Source: Chlorobium sp. (GTDB lineage Bacteria > Bacteroidota > Chlorobiia > Chlorobiales > Chlorobiaceae). From it: 64,000 nt of DNA. Of the stretch, positions 52,339-60,422 are shown one piece after another (positions within the stretch are counted from its first letter, which is position 1; each line of letters opens with the position of its first letter). The stretch lies in the NCBI GenBank assembly GCA_028277485.1, contig JANQGE010000057.1:1-64000 (forward strand). The letters run 5' to 3'. The notes below the pieces were generated by a model. That model worked only from the letters and a program-made list of their open reading frames with translations, was not told the DNA's origin and ran no database searches. A program made the position numbers and the translations under genes.

Positions 52339-53700
52339 ATGAAAATTACCATATTTGGTTCAGGATATGTAGGCCTGGTGACAGGCGCATGCTTTGCTGA
52401 AGTGGGTAACGATGTGCTTTGTGTGGACATTGATGAGGAAAAAATCCGGCGCCTGAAGCAGGGAGACATTCCGATCTATGAGCCTGGCCTGGAAGATATG
52501 GTGATTGAAAACAGCCGGGAAGGGCGTCTGCGGTTCACATCCGATCTGGAAGAGGGGGTACACCTCGGGCTGTTTCAGTTCATAGCTGTCGGGACACCGC
52601 CGGATGAGGATGGTTCGGCCGACCTGCGTCATGTATTGAGTGTTGCAGAGAGCATCGGCAGAAACATGGAGGACTACCGCATTATCGTCGATAAATCGAC
52701 CGTTCCGGTCGGTACCGCTGATCTGGTAAAAGAGAGAGTGGGTGCCATCCTGGAAGAGCGGGGAATATCGATAGATTACGATGTTGTCTCGAATCCGGAG
52801 TTTCTCAAGGAAGGTGACGCTGTCAGTGATTTCATGAAGCCTGAGCGTATCATTGTCGGGGTGGATAACCCGCGGACAAAAGAGCTGTTGAGGAACCTCT
52901 ACGCACCGTTCAACCGCAGCCATGAACGATTTATAGCGATGGATGTCCGCTCTGCGGAACTGACAAAGTATGCGGCAAACGCGATGCTTGCCACAAAAAT
53001 CAGTTTCATGAACGAGATCGCAAATATAGCCGAGCGTGTAGGGGCGGATGTCGAAGCCGTCCGTCATGGCATAGGTTCGGACTCCCGGATTGGTTTTTCA
53101 TTTATCTACCCCGGCGTCGGTTACGGTGGCTCTTGTTTTCCAAAAGACGTGCAGGCCCTTGAACGCACGGCAAAAAAACACGGCTATGATGCCAGGATTC
53201 TCCAGGCGGTCGAGGAAGTCAACCTTGATCAGAAAGCTTCCCTGGTGCGCAAAATCAAGGATCATTTCAAAGGAGACCTGAAGGGAAAGACCATTGCATT
53301 GTGGGGTCTGGCATTCAAGCCCAATACCGATGATATGCGTGAGGCACCGAGCCGGAGAATTCTCGAAGAGCTGTGGGCGGCCGGTGCGGCGGTCAGGGCC
53401 TACGACCCTGTTGCCATGGATGAGGCGCGGAGGATCTACGGGGAAAGGGAAGACCTGGTGCTTGCCGAGACTCCTGACGATGCGCTCAAGGGGGCGGATG
53501 CTCTGGCAATTGTGACCGAGTGGATGGTGTTCAGGAGCCCTGATTTTGATGTTGTAAAACAGGAACTCAACGCCCCGGTAATCTTTGACGGCCGCAATAT
53601 CTACAATCCCGATCTTATGGAGCAGCTCGGTTTTACCTACTACTCGATAGGCAGAAGGCCAAGAGGAGCGGCCTTTGAAAACCTTAGGGCACCTCTATAA
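52339..53700 (+). CDS. ugd: UDP-glucose 6-dehydrogenase
   Basis: 453 residues from the ATG at 52339. Rossmann motif IFGSGYVGLVTGACFAEVG, KSTVPVGTADLVKERV, NPEFLKEGDAVSDFMKPERIIVG, and the catalytic Cys in YGGSCFPKDVQAL. The C-terminal NAD/UDP domain has LWGLAFKPNTDDMREAPS and FDGRNIYNP. It oxidises UDP-glucose to UDP-glucuronate for capsule, lipopolysaccharide or exopolysaccharide. Oddity: the last codons and the stop (CTT AGG GCA CCT CTA TAA) lie in the start of a MITE, so the natural C-terminus was altered by the insertion. No other surface-sugar genes adjoin it. Confidence 0.96.
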   Translation: MKITIFGSGYVGLVTGACFAEVGNDVLCVDIDEEKIRRLKQGDIPIYEPGLEDMVIENSREGRLRFTSDLEEGVHLGLFQFIAVGTPPDEDGSADLRHVLSVAESIGRNMEDYRIIVDKSTVPVGTADLVKERVGAILEERGISIDYDVVSNPEFLKEGDAVSDFMKPERIIVGVDNPRTKELLRNLYAPFNRSHERFIAMDVRSAELTKYAANAMLATKISFMNEIANIAERVGADVEAVRHGIGSDSRIGFSFIYPGVGYGGSCFPKDVQALERTAKKHGYDARILQAVEEVNLDQKASLVRKIKDHFKGDLKGKTIALWGLAFKPNTDDMREAPSRRILEELWAAGAAVRAYDPVAMDEARRIYGEREDLVLAETPDDALKGADALAIVTEWMVFRSPDFDVVKQELNAPVIFDGRNIYNPDLMEQLGFTYYSIGRRPRGAAFENLRAPL

Positions 53701-53828
53701 ATTGTCGTGAGCGTCTTGAGTACGAGGCGGACGGAGCGCAGAAACCGGAGTGTACACAGAGTACACAAGGATTTCGAGCACCGGCGAACGAAGTAATCAG
53801 GGCGCGCAACAAATTAATAGAGGTGTCA
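53687..53828 (+). repeat. MITE-like element, full length, between ugd and thiD
   Basis: 142-bp forward long-form copy. It is flanked by CTTA (53683-53686) and TTTA (53829-53832), a likely target duplication with one later change. Its left tip forms the end of ugd, and its right flank contains the thiD stop codon. Confidence 0.9.
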
Positions 53829-53829
53829 T

Positions 53830-54654
53830 TTAGTGCCACCACCGGTGGAAGTGGTGCAAAGGCCCGGTCTCTTTCCCTAACGCGAACGGCGCGCCGGCTT
53901 TCAACGCTTCAAATGTGAAAAGCCTGCCTTTTCTGACCGCTTCGTGAAGATCAAGGTTTTTGGCCGTGTGTGCGGCAATGGCTGAAGAAAGGGTGCACCC
54001 TGTCCCGTGCGTGTGTTTTGTCGGAATCCTCCGTGATGAAAACCATTCTCCTTTCTCGTGCGAAAGCAGGTAATCCTCGCACATATCTCCCGCCATGTGC
54101 CCCCCTTTTATCAGAACAGCCGCCGCACCTTTTGCCCTGAGGACTTCGGCTGTTTCCTCGATGTCTTGTTTCGAGCCGGGCACGGTGCCCAATCCGGCCA
54201 GTTCCGCGGCTTCGGGAAGGTTGGGGGTAATGAGCGTGGCAAATGGAAAAAGCTCTTTCGCAATGGAGGCTTTCACGTCCCCGGAAGCAAGTTCCCTGCC
54301 GTCCGATGATCTCAGGACTGTATCGAGAATGACCGGAATCAAGGGGTGCTTGTGTAATGCTTCGGCAATAGCCCGGACTGTTCCGGCCGAAGAAATCATG
54401 CCTATCTTGACCGCATGGATTGCGATATCTTCTGCAAGTACGTTGAACTGCTCCGTCACAAGTTCAGGGGGAAGAGCGAAAGTGCTCTGGACTCCGCATG
54501 TATTCTGTGCCGTAATGTCCGTAACGACACTCAAGCCGTAACAGCCCAGAGCGGCGAATGTTTTGAGATCCGCCTGTATTCCCGCACCGCAGCTGCCGTC
54601 AGAGCCGGCAATGGTAAGCACGGTCGTGTAGCTTTTCGGTGTTATTGAAGGCAT
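53830..54654 (-). CDS. thiD: Hydroxymethylpyrimidine/phosphomethylpyrimidine kinase ThiD
   Basis: 274 residues of the ribokinase-like fold. IAGSDGSCGAGIQADLKTFAALGCYG, VLIKGGHMAGDMCEDYL and the anion-hole/catalytic motif KHTHGTGCTLSSAIAAH are diagnostic. It phosphorylates HMP and HMP-P to HMP-PP for thiamine synthesis. It overlaps thiE by 13 nt and is the last gene of the TPP-riboswitch operon. Its stop codon lies at the junction with a MITE. Confidence 0.95.
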   Translation of the reverse strand: MPSITPKSYTTVLTIAGSDGSCGAGIQADLKTFAALGCYGLSVVTDITAQNTCGVQSTFALPPELVTEQFNVLAEDIAIHAVKIGMISSAGTVRAIAEALHKHPLIPVILDTVLRSSDGRELASGDVKASIAKELFPFATLITPNLPEAAELAGLGTVPGSKQDIEETAEVLRAKGAAAVLIKGGHMAGDMCEDYLLSHEKGEWFSSRRIPTKHTHGTGCTLSSAIAAHTAKNLDLHEAVRKGRLFTFEALKAGAPFALGKETGPLHHFHRWWH

Positions 54655-55265
54655 GATTGCATTTTTTTTATGAGCAGGGATACGGCTTTTTCAGGGTCGG
54701 GAGCATCAGCAACTGCGGAAATGACCGCCACACCGCATGCGCCCGCTTTGATGACCTCACACACGTTTTTGCCGGTAATCCCCCCGATGGCGATAACCGG
54801 CAAGGGTAACGCGCGCGCAATTTCCGCGATACTGCCGGGTCCGATCGGTTGGCTGGATTTTTGTTTGGATGCTGTCGGGTAGATATGCCCCAGCCCTATA
54901 TAATCGGCCTCCGCCTGCAAGGCTTTTTCCGCTTCGGCAACCGATGAGACCGATACCCCAAGAATCTTGTCTTTGCCGAGCAGTCTTCTCGCAACATCGG
55001 CCGGAAGGTCTTCCTGCCCGAGATGAACCCCATCCGCATCGGCGGCAAGAGCTATATCCAGCCGGTCGTTAACGATACATGCCGCACCATGGGTATGGCA
55101 CAATTCCTGTATGCTCGACGCCCATTCATACAGCTCCGACCCGGAAGCTGATTTATGACGGAGCTGAACCATGGTTGCACCTCCTCTCAGAGCTTTTGCC
55201 GCCTGCATTACCGGACATGAAGAACTGGCGGTTATACAGCAGAGTGTTACTTTTTGTATCTTCAT
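54642..55265 (-). CDS. thiE: Thiamine-phosphate synthase ThiE
   Basis: 207-residue TIM barrel. MVQLRHKSASGSELYEWA, VNDRLDIALAADADGVHLGQEDLP and YIGLGHIYPTASKQKS (the Thr/Lys-containing phosphate loop) and VIAIGGITGKNVCEVIKAGACGVAVISAV are canonical. It joins HMP-PP and thiazole phosphate to make thiamine phosphate. It overlaps both neighbours (4 nt with the TenI-like gene, 13 nt with thiD). Confidence 0.95.
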   Translation of the reverse strand: MKIQKVTLCCITASSSCPVMQAAKALRGGATMVQLRHKSASGSELYEWASSIQELCHTHGAACIVNDRLDIALAADADGVHLGQEDLPADVARRLLGKDKILGVSVSSVAEAEKALQAEADYIGLGHIYPTASKQKSSQPIGPGSIAEIARALPLPVIAIGGITGKNVCEVIKAGACGVAVISAVADAPDPEKAVSLLIKKMQSCLQ

Positions 55266-55900
55266 CGCTCGAATGCAGTATGAAAATTTTCCAGGGTACC
55301 CTCCAGGTTTTCACTGGCATGAAAAACTGACATCGCAGCAACGCCGTATGCGCCATACTCAAGGCATTGACGGGTATTCTGCGGGGTGATGCCGCCTATC
55401 GCATATACCGGGACGGAGACGCTCCGGCATATCTCGCCAAGTTTACCGAGTCCCATGGGAGGTCCATAGCGCTTTTTCAAAGGGGTTTCGAATACCGGGC
55501 CGAAAATCAGATAATCAGTCCCGTCGGCTTCGGCTCGGAGAGCCGCCTCCAGAGAATGTGTGCTTTTTCCGGCGATTCTTCCGGATAAAAAGGCGGCGGC
55601 TTTGCCGAGCGGACAGCTATTTTCAGGAAAGTGTACCCCATCGGCCCCTGCAGCAAGCGCAATGTCGAATCGTTCATTGATAAAAAGCAGTGAACCGGTG
55701 GCATGTATATGCCTTTTAACGGTCAGAGCCAGCTCGAAAAGAGCTTTTGCAGCAAGATGCTTTTCTCTCAACTGAACGACCACGGGGACAAGGGCAGTGA
55801 CCCTCCGGACAAGTTCAGGGAACTGTTTTTCCGGGCAGGAAAACCCTTGGTTGCCACTTACCATGTAAAGCCTCGGGAGGTCTGTTTTTACTGCCTTCAT
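55262..55900 (-). CDS. ThiE/TenI-like protein
   Basis: 212 residues of the same TIM-barrel family as ThiE but divergent. INERFDIALAAGADGVHFPENSCP replaces the catalytic VNDRxDxA...VHLGQED pattern (Asn-Asp changed to Asn-Glu and the Gly-Gln-Glu-Asp loop lost), and LIFGPVFETPLKKRYGPPMG replaces the GPxxxTxTK loop. This pattern fits TenI, the thiazole tautomerase found beside ThiE in some thiamine operons. The gene lies between the Thi4 remnant and thiE, consistent with a thiazole-branch role, though a second ThiE-like activity cannot be excluded. Confidence 0.85.
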   Translation of the reverse strand: MKAVKTDLPRLYMVSGNQGFSCPEKQFPELVRRVTALVPVVVQLREKHLAAKALFELALTVKRHIHATGSLLFINERFDIALAAGADGVHFPENSCPLGKAAAFLSGRIAGKSTHSLEAALRAEADGTDYLIFGPVFETPLKKRYGPPMGLGKLGEICRSVSVPVYAIGGITPQNTRQCLEYGAYGVAAMSVFHASENLEGTLENFHTAFER

Positions 55901-55929
55901 GTGCGGCTGCCTGCATTCATCTTTAGGAG

Positions 55930-56262
55930 CTAATCAATGTTCTCGAGTATCAACTGAGCGGCTTTTTTCCCGCTGAGGAACATCCCTCCAAAGATAGGGC
56001 CCATCCTGAAGCCGCCCATCGCATTGTTGGCCGCCATACCCGAGGCATAAAGCCCGGGGTAGAGGCTTTTGGTAAACAGCATGCCGCCGCCGGGAGCCAG
56101 CTTGCTTTCGAAAATAGCAACTTTTTTGCCGGCAAGGGCAAGTTCTTTGCCGGCGATCATGCCTGAAGGTCCTGCCCCGACAACAGCAGCATCGAGGGAA
56201 AGAGAGTCTTCGAGTTTATTGAAAAAACTCCTGATAATGGATTTCGAGATTTTTTCTTCCAT
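55930..56262 (-). pseudogene. Internally deleted Thi4-type thiazole synthase (110 aa)
   Basis: The first ~60 residues match the N-terminus of Thi4: DAAVVGAGPSGMIAGKELA (FAD GxGxxG motif) and AIFESKLAPGGGM. The last ~48 match its C-terminus: LYPGLYASGMAANNAMGG then FRMGPIFGGMFLSGKKAAQL. About 150 residues between them, including the substrate and sulfur-donor region, are absent, and the two halves are joined in frame. A normal Thi4 is about 255-270 aa. It is first in the TPP-riboswitch operon, 29 nt before the TenI-like gene. It could be an inactive remnant kept for operon structure or a small FAD-binding protein; thiazole synthesis by this polypeptide is unlikely. Confidence 0.75.
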
Positions 56263-56616
56263 GTGATTTCTGCTTATAGTTACGTAGTAAGCAGGCGGGC
56301 TGAAACGGCAAGAAAAAAAGCGGATAAAAACGCGGAACGTTTCATCTTTTTCCTTGCGTCAGTATTACCTGCATCAAGTTATATGGGTTTAATCTCAGCC
56401 GCGTGAGCAGCACCCCAAAGAGAAACTGTAGTTGTTTCTACGCTTGTACAATAAGAATTTTTCCCATAGTAACAAAGTGAATCTTTCCCGGGCAGGTGTC
56501 CTTGTTGTTTGAACTGTTCCAGCATCATATCGGCAGTTCTTGTGGCGGGGAAGGGTAGGAGGTATGACAAAAAGCCTTACATTTAAAAAAATCATTCACA
56601 TCTAAATACCTTCGCC
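56263..56616. other. 354-nt spacer holding the riboswitch and divergent promoters
   Basis: Apart from the TPP riboswitch it has no gene. A short open frame on the minus strand (56379-56570) overlaps the riboswitch and is not a gene. The AAATACC-rich stretch near 56590-56613 precedes ridA. Confidence 0.6.
56349..56421 (-). promoter_or_regulatory. TPP riboswitch
   Basis: On the minus strand the THI element is clear: CTTTGGGGTGC at the 5' side, GCGGCTGAGATTAAACCC (the CUGAGA loop), and CTTGATGCAGGTAATACTGACG, then CAAGG, at the 3' side. It binds thiamine pyrophosphate and controls the downstream thi operon. It ends about 85 nt before the first gene; the sequence in between has a T-run (TCCGCTTTTTTTC on the minus strand) that may belong to the terminator switch. 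Confidence 0.92.
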
Positions 56617-57087
56617 ATGTCAGAGATTGAAACAAGGCTTCACAAGGCCGGCATTATTCTGCCTGAATGTGCGAGTCCGGCGGGTATTTACATACCGGCT
56701 TTGTGGTTTGGAAACCTTGTGTATACATCCGGCCAGCTTCCTCTGGTGGACGGTGTGCTTATGGAGCAGGGTGGAAAAGGAAAAGTTAACGAGATCAACC
56801 AGGCGCAAGCAGCAATGGCTGCACGTGTAGCGGCGCTAAACGCTCTTGCTGCGTTGAAAAAGGTTGTGGGAAATCTGGACATGATTGATACGGTGCTGAA
56901 GCTGACTGTCTATGTGGCCAGTGAATCATTTTTTTCCAATCAGCACATCGTCGCTAACGGTGCATCGGCGGTGCTTTATGAGGCATTTGGAGAGAACGGC
57001 AAGCATGTTCGAAGCGCTGTCGGCGTGGCCGAGCTTCCCATGGGTGCCAGCGTTGAGCTGGAGCTGATTGCGGGGTGCTCCGGATGA
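56617..57087 (+). CDS. RidA-family (YjgF/YER057c/UK114) protein
   Basis: 156 residues. Typical elements: LVYTSGQLPLVDG (strand 3), AAMAARVAALNALAALKKVVGNLDMIDTVLKLTVYVAS, and HVRSAVGVAELPMGASVELELIAG with the conserved C-terminal segment. Members with an Arg in the RSAVGV(A/P)xLP motif deaminate reactive enamines/imines such as 2-aminoacrylate. That Arg is present (HVRSAVG). It belongs to the longer subgroup (about 150 aa). It is probably transcribed alone. Confidence 0.88.
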   Translation: MSEIETRLHKAGIILPECASPAGIYIPALWFGNLVYTSGQLPLVDGVLMEQGGKGKVNEINQAQAAMAARVAALNALAALKKVVGNLDMIDTVLKLTVYVASESFFSNQHIVANGASAVLYEAFGENGKHVRSAVGVAELPMGASVELELIAGCSG

Positions 57088-57259
57088 TGCTTTAGTGTGA
57101 TGCAGGTGTTTTTCATCCGGAATGCCTTATAGCATTGCTTCTGTATGCAAGCAGCATTCCTGTGCTTTTTTCAAACTTTTTTCCCCACGTCAGCCCCCTT
57201 TTTCTCTCCTCCTTCGAATCTGCCGCCTCGACCAACATTGATTATAATTTCAAATTTAA

Positions 57260-57375
57260 GGCACCTCTATTTATTTATTCCGCGCTTCAATTGTTTCGTT
57301 GATCGGATAGAAAGGGGTTTCTGCACTCCGTTCGCCTCGCACTTGAATCGCTCATGACGATAAATAGAGGCGCCC
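57260..57375 (-). repeat. MITE-like element, short form, with TTTA target duplication
   Basis: 116-bp copy in reverse orientation, flanked by TTTA (57256-57259 and 57376-57379). It has the second left-end subtype (TATTCCGCGCTTCAATTG) and the short internal block GGATAGAAAGGGGTTTC. Confidence 0.88.
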
Positions 57376-57760
57376 TTTATTTCGTGAATCATGATTTATT
57401 TAATCTAATTTTATCGTTTAATAAATCATTGTTTTTTTTATGATAATTTCAAATTTTTTTCATAAAAGTGTTGATTTTTCTTTCCATTATTTGGAATTAT
57501 TTTTTGCATTTACAATATGGAATTTTTTTTATGTAATTCAATTTAAAATATTTTATTATAATATTTAATTGATTTTTGATTAATTATTTATTCTATTTAT
57601 ATGATTGTTGTTTTTTGTCGTTTTAATGTGAGTTGTTTTCTGTGATTTGTTTTCATTTTTTTTATTTGATTTTCTGATTAATGTGTTTTTTGTTTGGTGT
57701 TTTTTTTGATTTTTTGATTTGTGTGTTGTCGCTGTAACTGTTTTACTGTTTTTGTTTTTG
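57376..57760. other. AT-rich, gene-free island
   Basis: About 385 nt made almost entirely of A and T, with long T-runs (for example near 57431, 57461 and 57641) and very few G or C. It differs sharply from the flanking sequence. No open frame with any family resemblance is present. It lies between two MITE copies. Confidence 0.8.
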
Positions 57761-57856
57761 AGGGCGCCTCCGCATGTGTTTCTTTCCGCATTCAGATGTA
57801 TTGGTCGTTCTTTTTTTGGGTTTTTGCCTGCCGATAAGTAAAATAACGAAGAGTGA

Positions 57857-57976
57857 GGGCACCTCTTACGTTGTCGTAAGTCTCTTGAGGGTAAGCCGGA
57901 GTGCCCCGACAAGCCGGGAGGTGAGGATTTCAAGCGCTGCCTGACGAAGCGTCAGGGCGCGCAACTGCAGAGGCGT
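57857..57976 (+). repeat. MITE-like element, GC-variant copy
   Basis: Left tip GGGCACCTCTTACGTTGTCG, right tip GCGCGCAACTGCAGAGGCG. The middle carries the GC-rich replacement CCCCGACAAGCCGGGAGGTG, also seen at about 26290 in inverted form. Flanking GTGA/GTAA may be an altered target duplication. A small tip (GAGGGCGCCTCC near 57761) precedes it. Confidence 0.75.
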
Positions 57977-58026
57977 CTGTAACACTGCCCGCACTTTTTT
58001 CTTCAGAACGATTTGCACCTGAGGTT

Positions 58027-59634
58027 ATGTCCCGTTTTTTCCAGGTACTGCTGATTGTCGCTGTTTTGTTTTTCGGGGTTCTGATCGGTTACGGACTCCG
58101 TAAAGGTCCTCCGGACGCTGTGTTTGGTCAGCAGAAAAAAATACTCGAAGCACTGAACACGATTTCAGCGCTGTATGTTGACGAAGTTGATGGTCAGAGG
58201 CTGGTTGATTCGGGTATTGAAGGTATGACGCAGGATCTTGACCCGCATACGGCATATTTGAAAGCTGACCAGGTTCGTTTTTCGAATTCGGAATTTCAGG
58301 GTAATTTCGAAGGGATAGGCATTGAATTCGATATTGTACACGATACTCTCCTTGTAGTAACCCCTCTCGCGGGTGGTCCCAGCGAATCAGCCGGGATTAT
58401 GGCGGGGGACCGGATAGTGGTTATCGATTCTCTTTCTGCAGTGGGGTTGTCTCCGATGGAGGTGATCAGCAGGCTCCGGGGGGAAAAAGGTTCGGTCGTG
58501 ACCCTTCAGATTTATCGGCCTTACACTTCGAGGATGCTGGTGGTCGATATTGTTCGCGACAAGATCCCGACTTACAGTGTCGATGCGTTTTTTATGCTTG
58601 ATGAATCAACCGGATATGTTCGGGTGAGCAGGTTTGTGGCTACCACGGCAAATGAGTTCAGGAATGCAATGGAAAAGCTGCTGGATCGGGGTATGCAGAA
58701 ACTCATCATTGACGTTCGCGGCAATCCTGGCGGATATCTTGACCAGGCTGTCGAGATTGCTGACGAGTTTCTCCCGGACGGCAAGCTTATCGTCTACACG
58801 AAAAGCCGGAACGGCGGATCTGATGAAATGCGTTATGTTGCAACACCGGGGGGTATTTTCGAAGAACGAAAGGTCATGGTGCTTGTTGACAGGGGGAGTG
58901 CGTCAGCCGCTGAAATCCTCGCCGGTGCTTTGCAGGATAACGGCAGGGCGGTGGTTGCAGGGGAGCTCACTTTCGGTAAGGGTCTGGTGCAGCGGCAGTT
59001 CGATTTTGAAGATGGTTCGGCAATACGTTTGACTATCGCAAGGTATTTTACCCCTTCAGGCAGGAGGATACAGCGTGATTACAGTCCCGGCAGTGAAGGA
59101 AGGGAAAAGTATTATCAGGAGAGTATGGAAGGCCGGGAAGGCGAGAAACTCTTTGAAGCGTCGAGCGGTTTACAGGTTGAAAGCGCTGTCGAGGGGATAG
59201 CGGTTTACCGGCCTTCTCCTGACCCTTTCAAGGCATCGGGAGGGATATTGCCGGATTACTGGGTTGTAGGGCAGAAGATAGATGATTTTTACAGCAGGCT
59301 GTTAACGCAGGGAGTATTTGACGAAACGGCGCTGAACATTATTGATGATCCATCAACTTCTGTGAGACATTTCAGTGAAGATCTTCAAGGTTTCATCAGG
59401 AACTACTCGGAAGATGAAAAGGTGGAATACTACCTGCGGAAGGTCTGCAAGGAAAAGGGAATTGCGTTTGATGAAGCCGTTTTCGGGCGGGAGCGGAAAG
59501 GAATCGCTATTGCCGTAAAGTCACGGATTGCCCGTCAGCTTTTCGGAATTGAAGCTCAGATAAGGGTTCTTGCGGAAGAATCTGACAAGATGCTGCAGTT
59601 TGCCCGCGACTATATAAGCCGGGATGCCGCGTGA
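58027..59634 (+). CDS. C-terminal processing protease CtpA/Prc (S41 family)
   Basis: 535 residues. An N-terminal hydrophobic segment (FFQVLLIVAVLFFGVLIGYG) acts as signal or anchor. A PDZ domain covers about 90-180 (FEGIGIEFDIVHDTLLVVTPLAGGPSESAGIMAGDRIVVIDS). The S41 protease domain has VRGNPGGYLDQAVEIADEFLP, the catalytic Ser in VDRGSASAAEILAGALQDNGRA and the catalytic Lys in GELTFGKGLVQRQF. The C-terminal ~170 residues are helical. It cleaves C-terminal tails of periplasmic proteins. The ATG follows a MITE and is preceded by no strong ribosome site. Confidence 0.93.
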   Translation: MSRFFQVLLIVAVLFFGVLIGYGLRKGPPDAVFGQQKKILEALNTISALYVDEVDGQRLVDSGIEGMTQDLDPHTAYLKADQVRFSNSEFQGNFEGIGIEFDIVHDTLLVVTPLAGGPSESAGIMAGDRIVVIDSLSAVGLSPMEVISRLRGEKGSVVTLQIYRPYTSRMLVVDIVRDKIPTYSVDAFFMLDESTGYVRVSRFVATTANEFRNAMEKLLDRGMQKLIIDVRGNPGGYLDQAVEIADEFLPDGKLIVYTKSRNGGSDEMRYVATPGGIFEERKVMVLVDRGSASAAEILAGALQDNGRAVVAGELTFGKGLVQRQFDFEDGSAIRLTIARYFTPSGRRIQRDYSPGSEGREKYYQESMEGREGEKLFEASSGLQVESAVEGIAVYRPSPDPFKASGGILPDYWVVGQKIDDFYSRLLTQGVFDETALNIIDDPSTSVRHFSEDLQGFIRNYSEDEKVEYYLRKVCKEKGIAFDEAVFGRERKGIAIAVKSRIARQLFGIEAQIRVLAEESDKMLQFARDYISRDAA

Positions 59635-59702
59635 CTGCACTTTGCTGTGCTTTCAGCGGACGTAAAAAGTTTATATCTTCCTAAATCAAAGTTTCCTTGC
59701 CT

Positions 59703-60359
59703 ATGTCTTTGCTCGAAAAGATCCAGAACAACACCTGTTCACTGCGTCTGCAGAAAGACTGGCTGCAAATTTACACCTGTCCGGTGCCGACGTCCGAATT
59801 TCTGTCATTTGTCGGCATCGCGGTTATCGATGTGCCGCAGCATAGCGTGCTTCATCTGCTTTACGATCTTGATGCTGCAACTGAATGGGTCTGGAAGACA
59901 AGGGAGATGAGGATTCTGCAGGAGCTTTCGGGCAACCAGGGCAGGATTGTCTATCAACTGGTCAATGCACCGTGGCCTCTTGCAGACCGGGAAATTATCA
60001 GCCAGTCTCAAGGGTACAAAGATCCCAAGACATCCGAAATTTTTATCAAAATCACCGCTGTTCCCGATTTTCTGCCTGAAGACAGCAATTATGTGCGCGT
60101 TCGGCAGCTCGAGGGCGCCTGGAATATCATGCCGCTTTCCGAGAATCAGTGCAGGGTTGTTTTCAGGGTGCACCTCGAACCCGGTGGGGAGATACCTTCA
60201 TGGCTTGCAAACATCGCGGTTATCGATACACCCTATCACACAATGGCTAACATGCGGGAGATGGTAAAGCGTGAAAAATACAAGACTCCGATTGAGGTTC
60301 CTTTTACACGTTCAGCAAAAAATATAGATCAAAACTACAAGGAGTTTATTACCGAATAA
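59703..60359 (+). CDS. START-domain (SRPBCC) lipid-binding-like protein 1
   Basis: 218 residues, all one START-like helix-grip domain. VIDVPQHSVLHLLYDLDAATEWV, RIVYQLVNAPWPLADREIIS (the conserved START NxPWPxxxRE motif), NYVRVRQLEGAWNIMPL and CRVVFRVHLEPGGEIPSWLAN are recognisable. START domains hold sterols, phospholipids or other hydrophobic ligands; they are uncommon in bacteria. No signal peptide, so it should be cytoplasmic. It and the next gene are paralogues. Confidence 0.85.
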   Translation: MSLLEKIQNNTCSLRLQKDWLQIYTCPVPTSEFLSFVGIAVIDVPQHSVLHLLYDLDAATEWVWKTREMRILQELSGNQGRIVYQLVNAPWPLADREIISQSQGYKDPKTSEIFIKITAVPDFLPEDSNYVRVRQLEGAWNIMPLSENQCRVVFRVHLEPGGEIPSWLANIAVIDTPYHTMANMREMVKREKYKTPIEVPFTRSAKNIDQNYKEFITE

Positions 60360-60377
60360 GGGTACCTCTAAATATAC
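60359..60377 (+). repeat. MITE-like left-tip fragment
   Basis: GGGTACCTCTAAATA follows the stop codon of the first START gene; only the left tip of the element is recognisable. Confidence 0.45.
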
Positions 60378-60422
60378 GCCACACATCTGAAGTATTTTTC
60401 AATTGTAAACAGTAACAGCAGT

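Noticed and set aside
56379..56570. 63-codon minus-strand frame overlapping the TPP riboswitch
   Set aside because: It overlaps the conserved riboswitch structure and has no resemblance to a protein family.
57580..57933. Minus-strand frame of 117 codons over the AT-rich island
   Set aside because: The Asn/Lys/Thr-rich translation simply reflects AT-rich sequence, and its start lies in a MITE copy.
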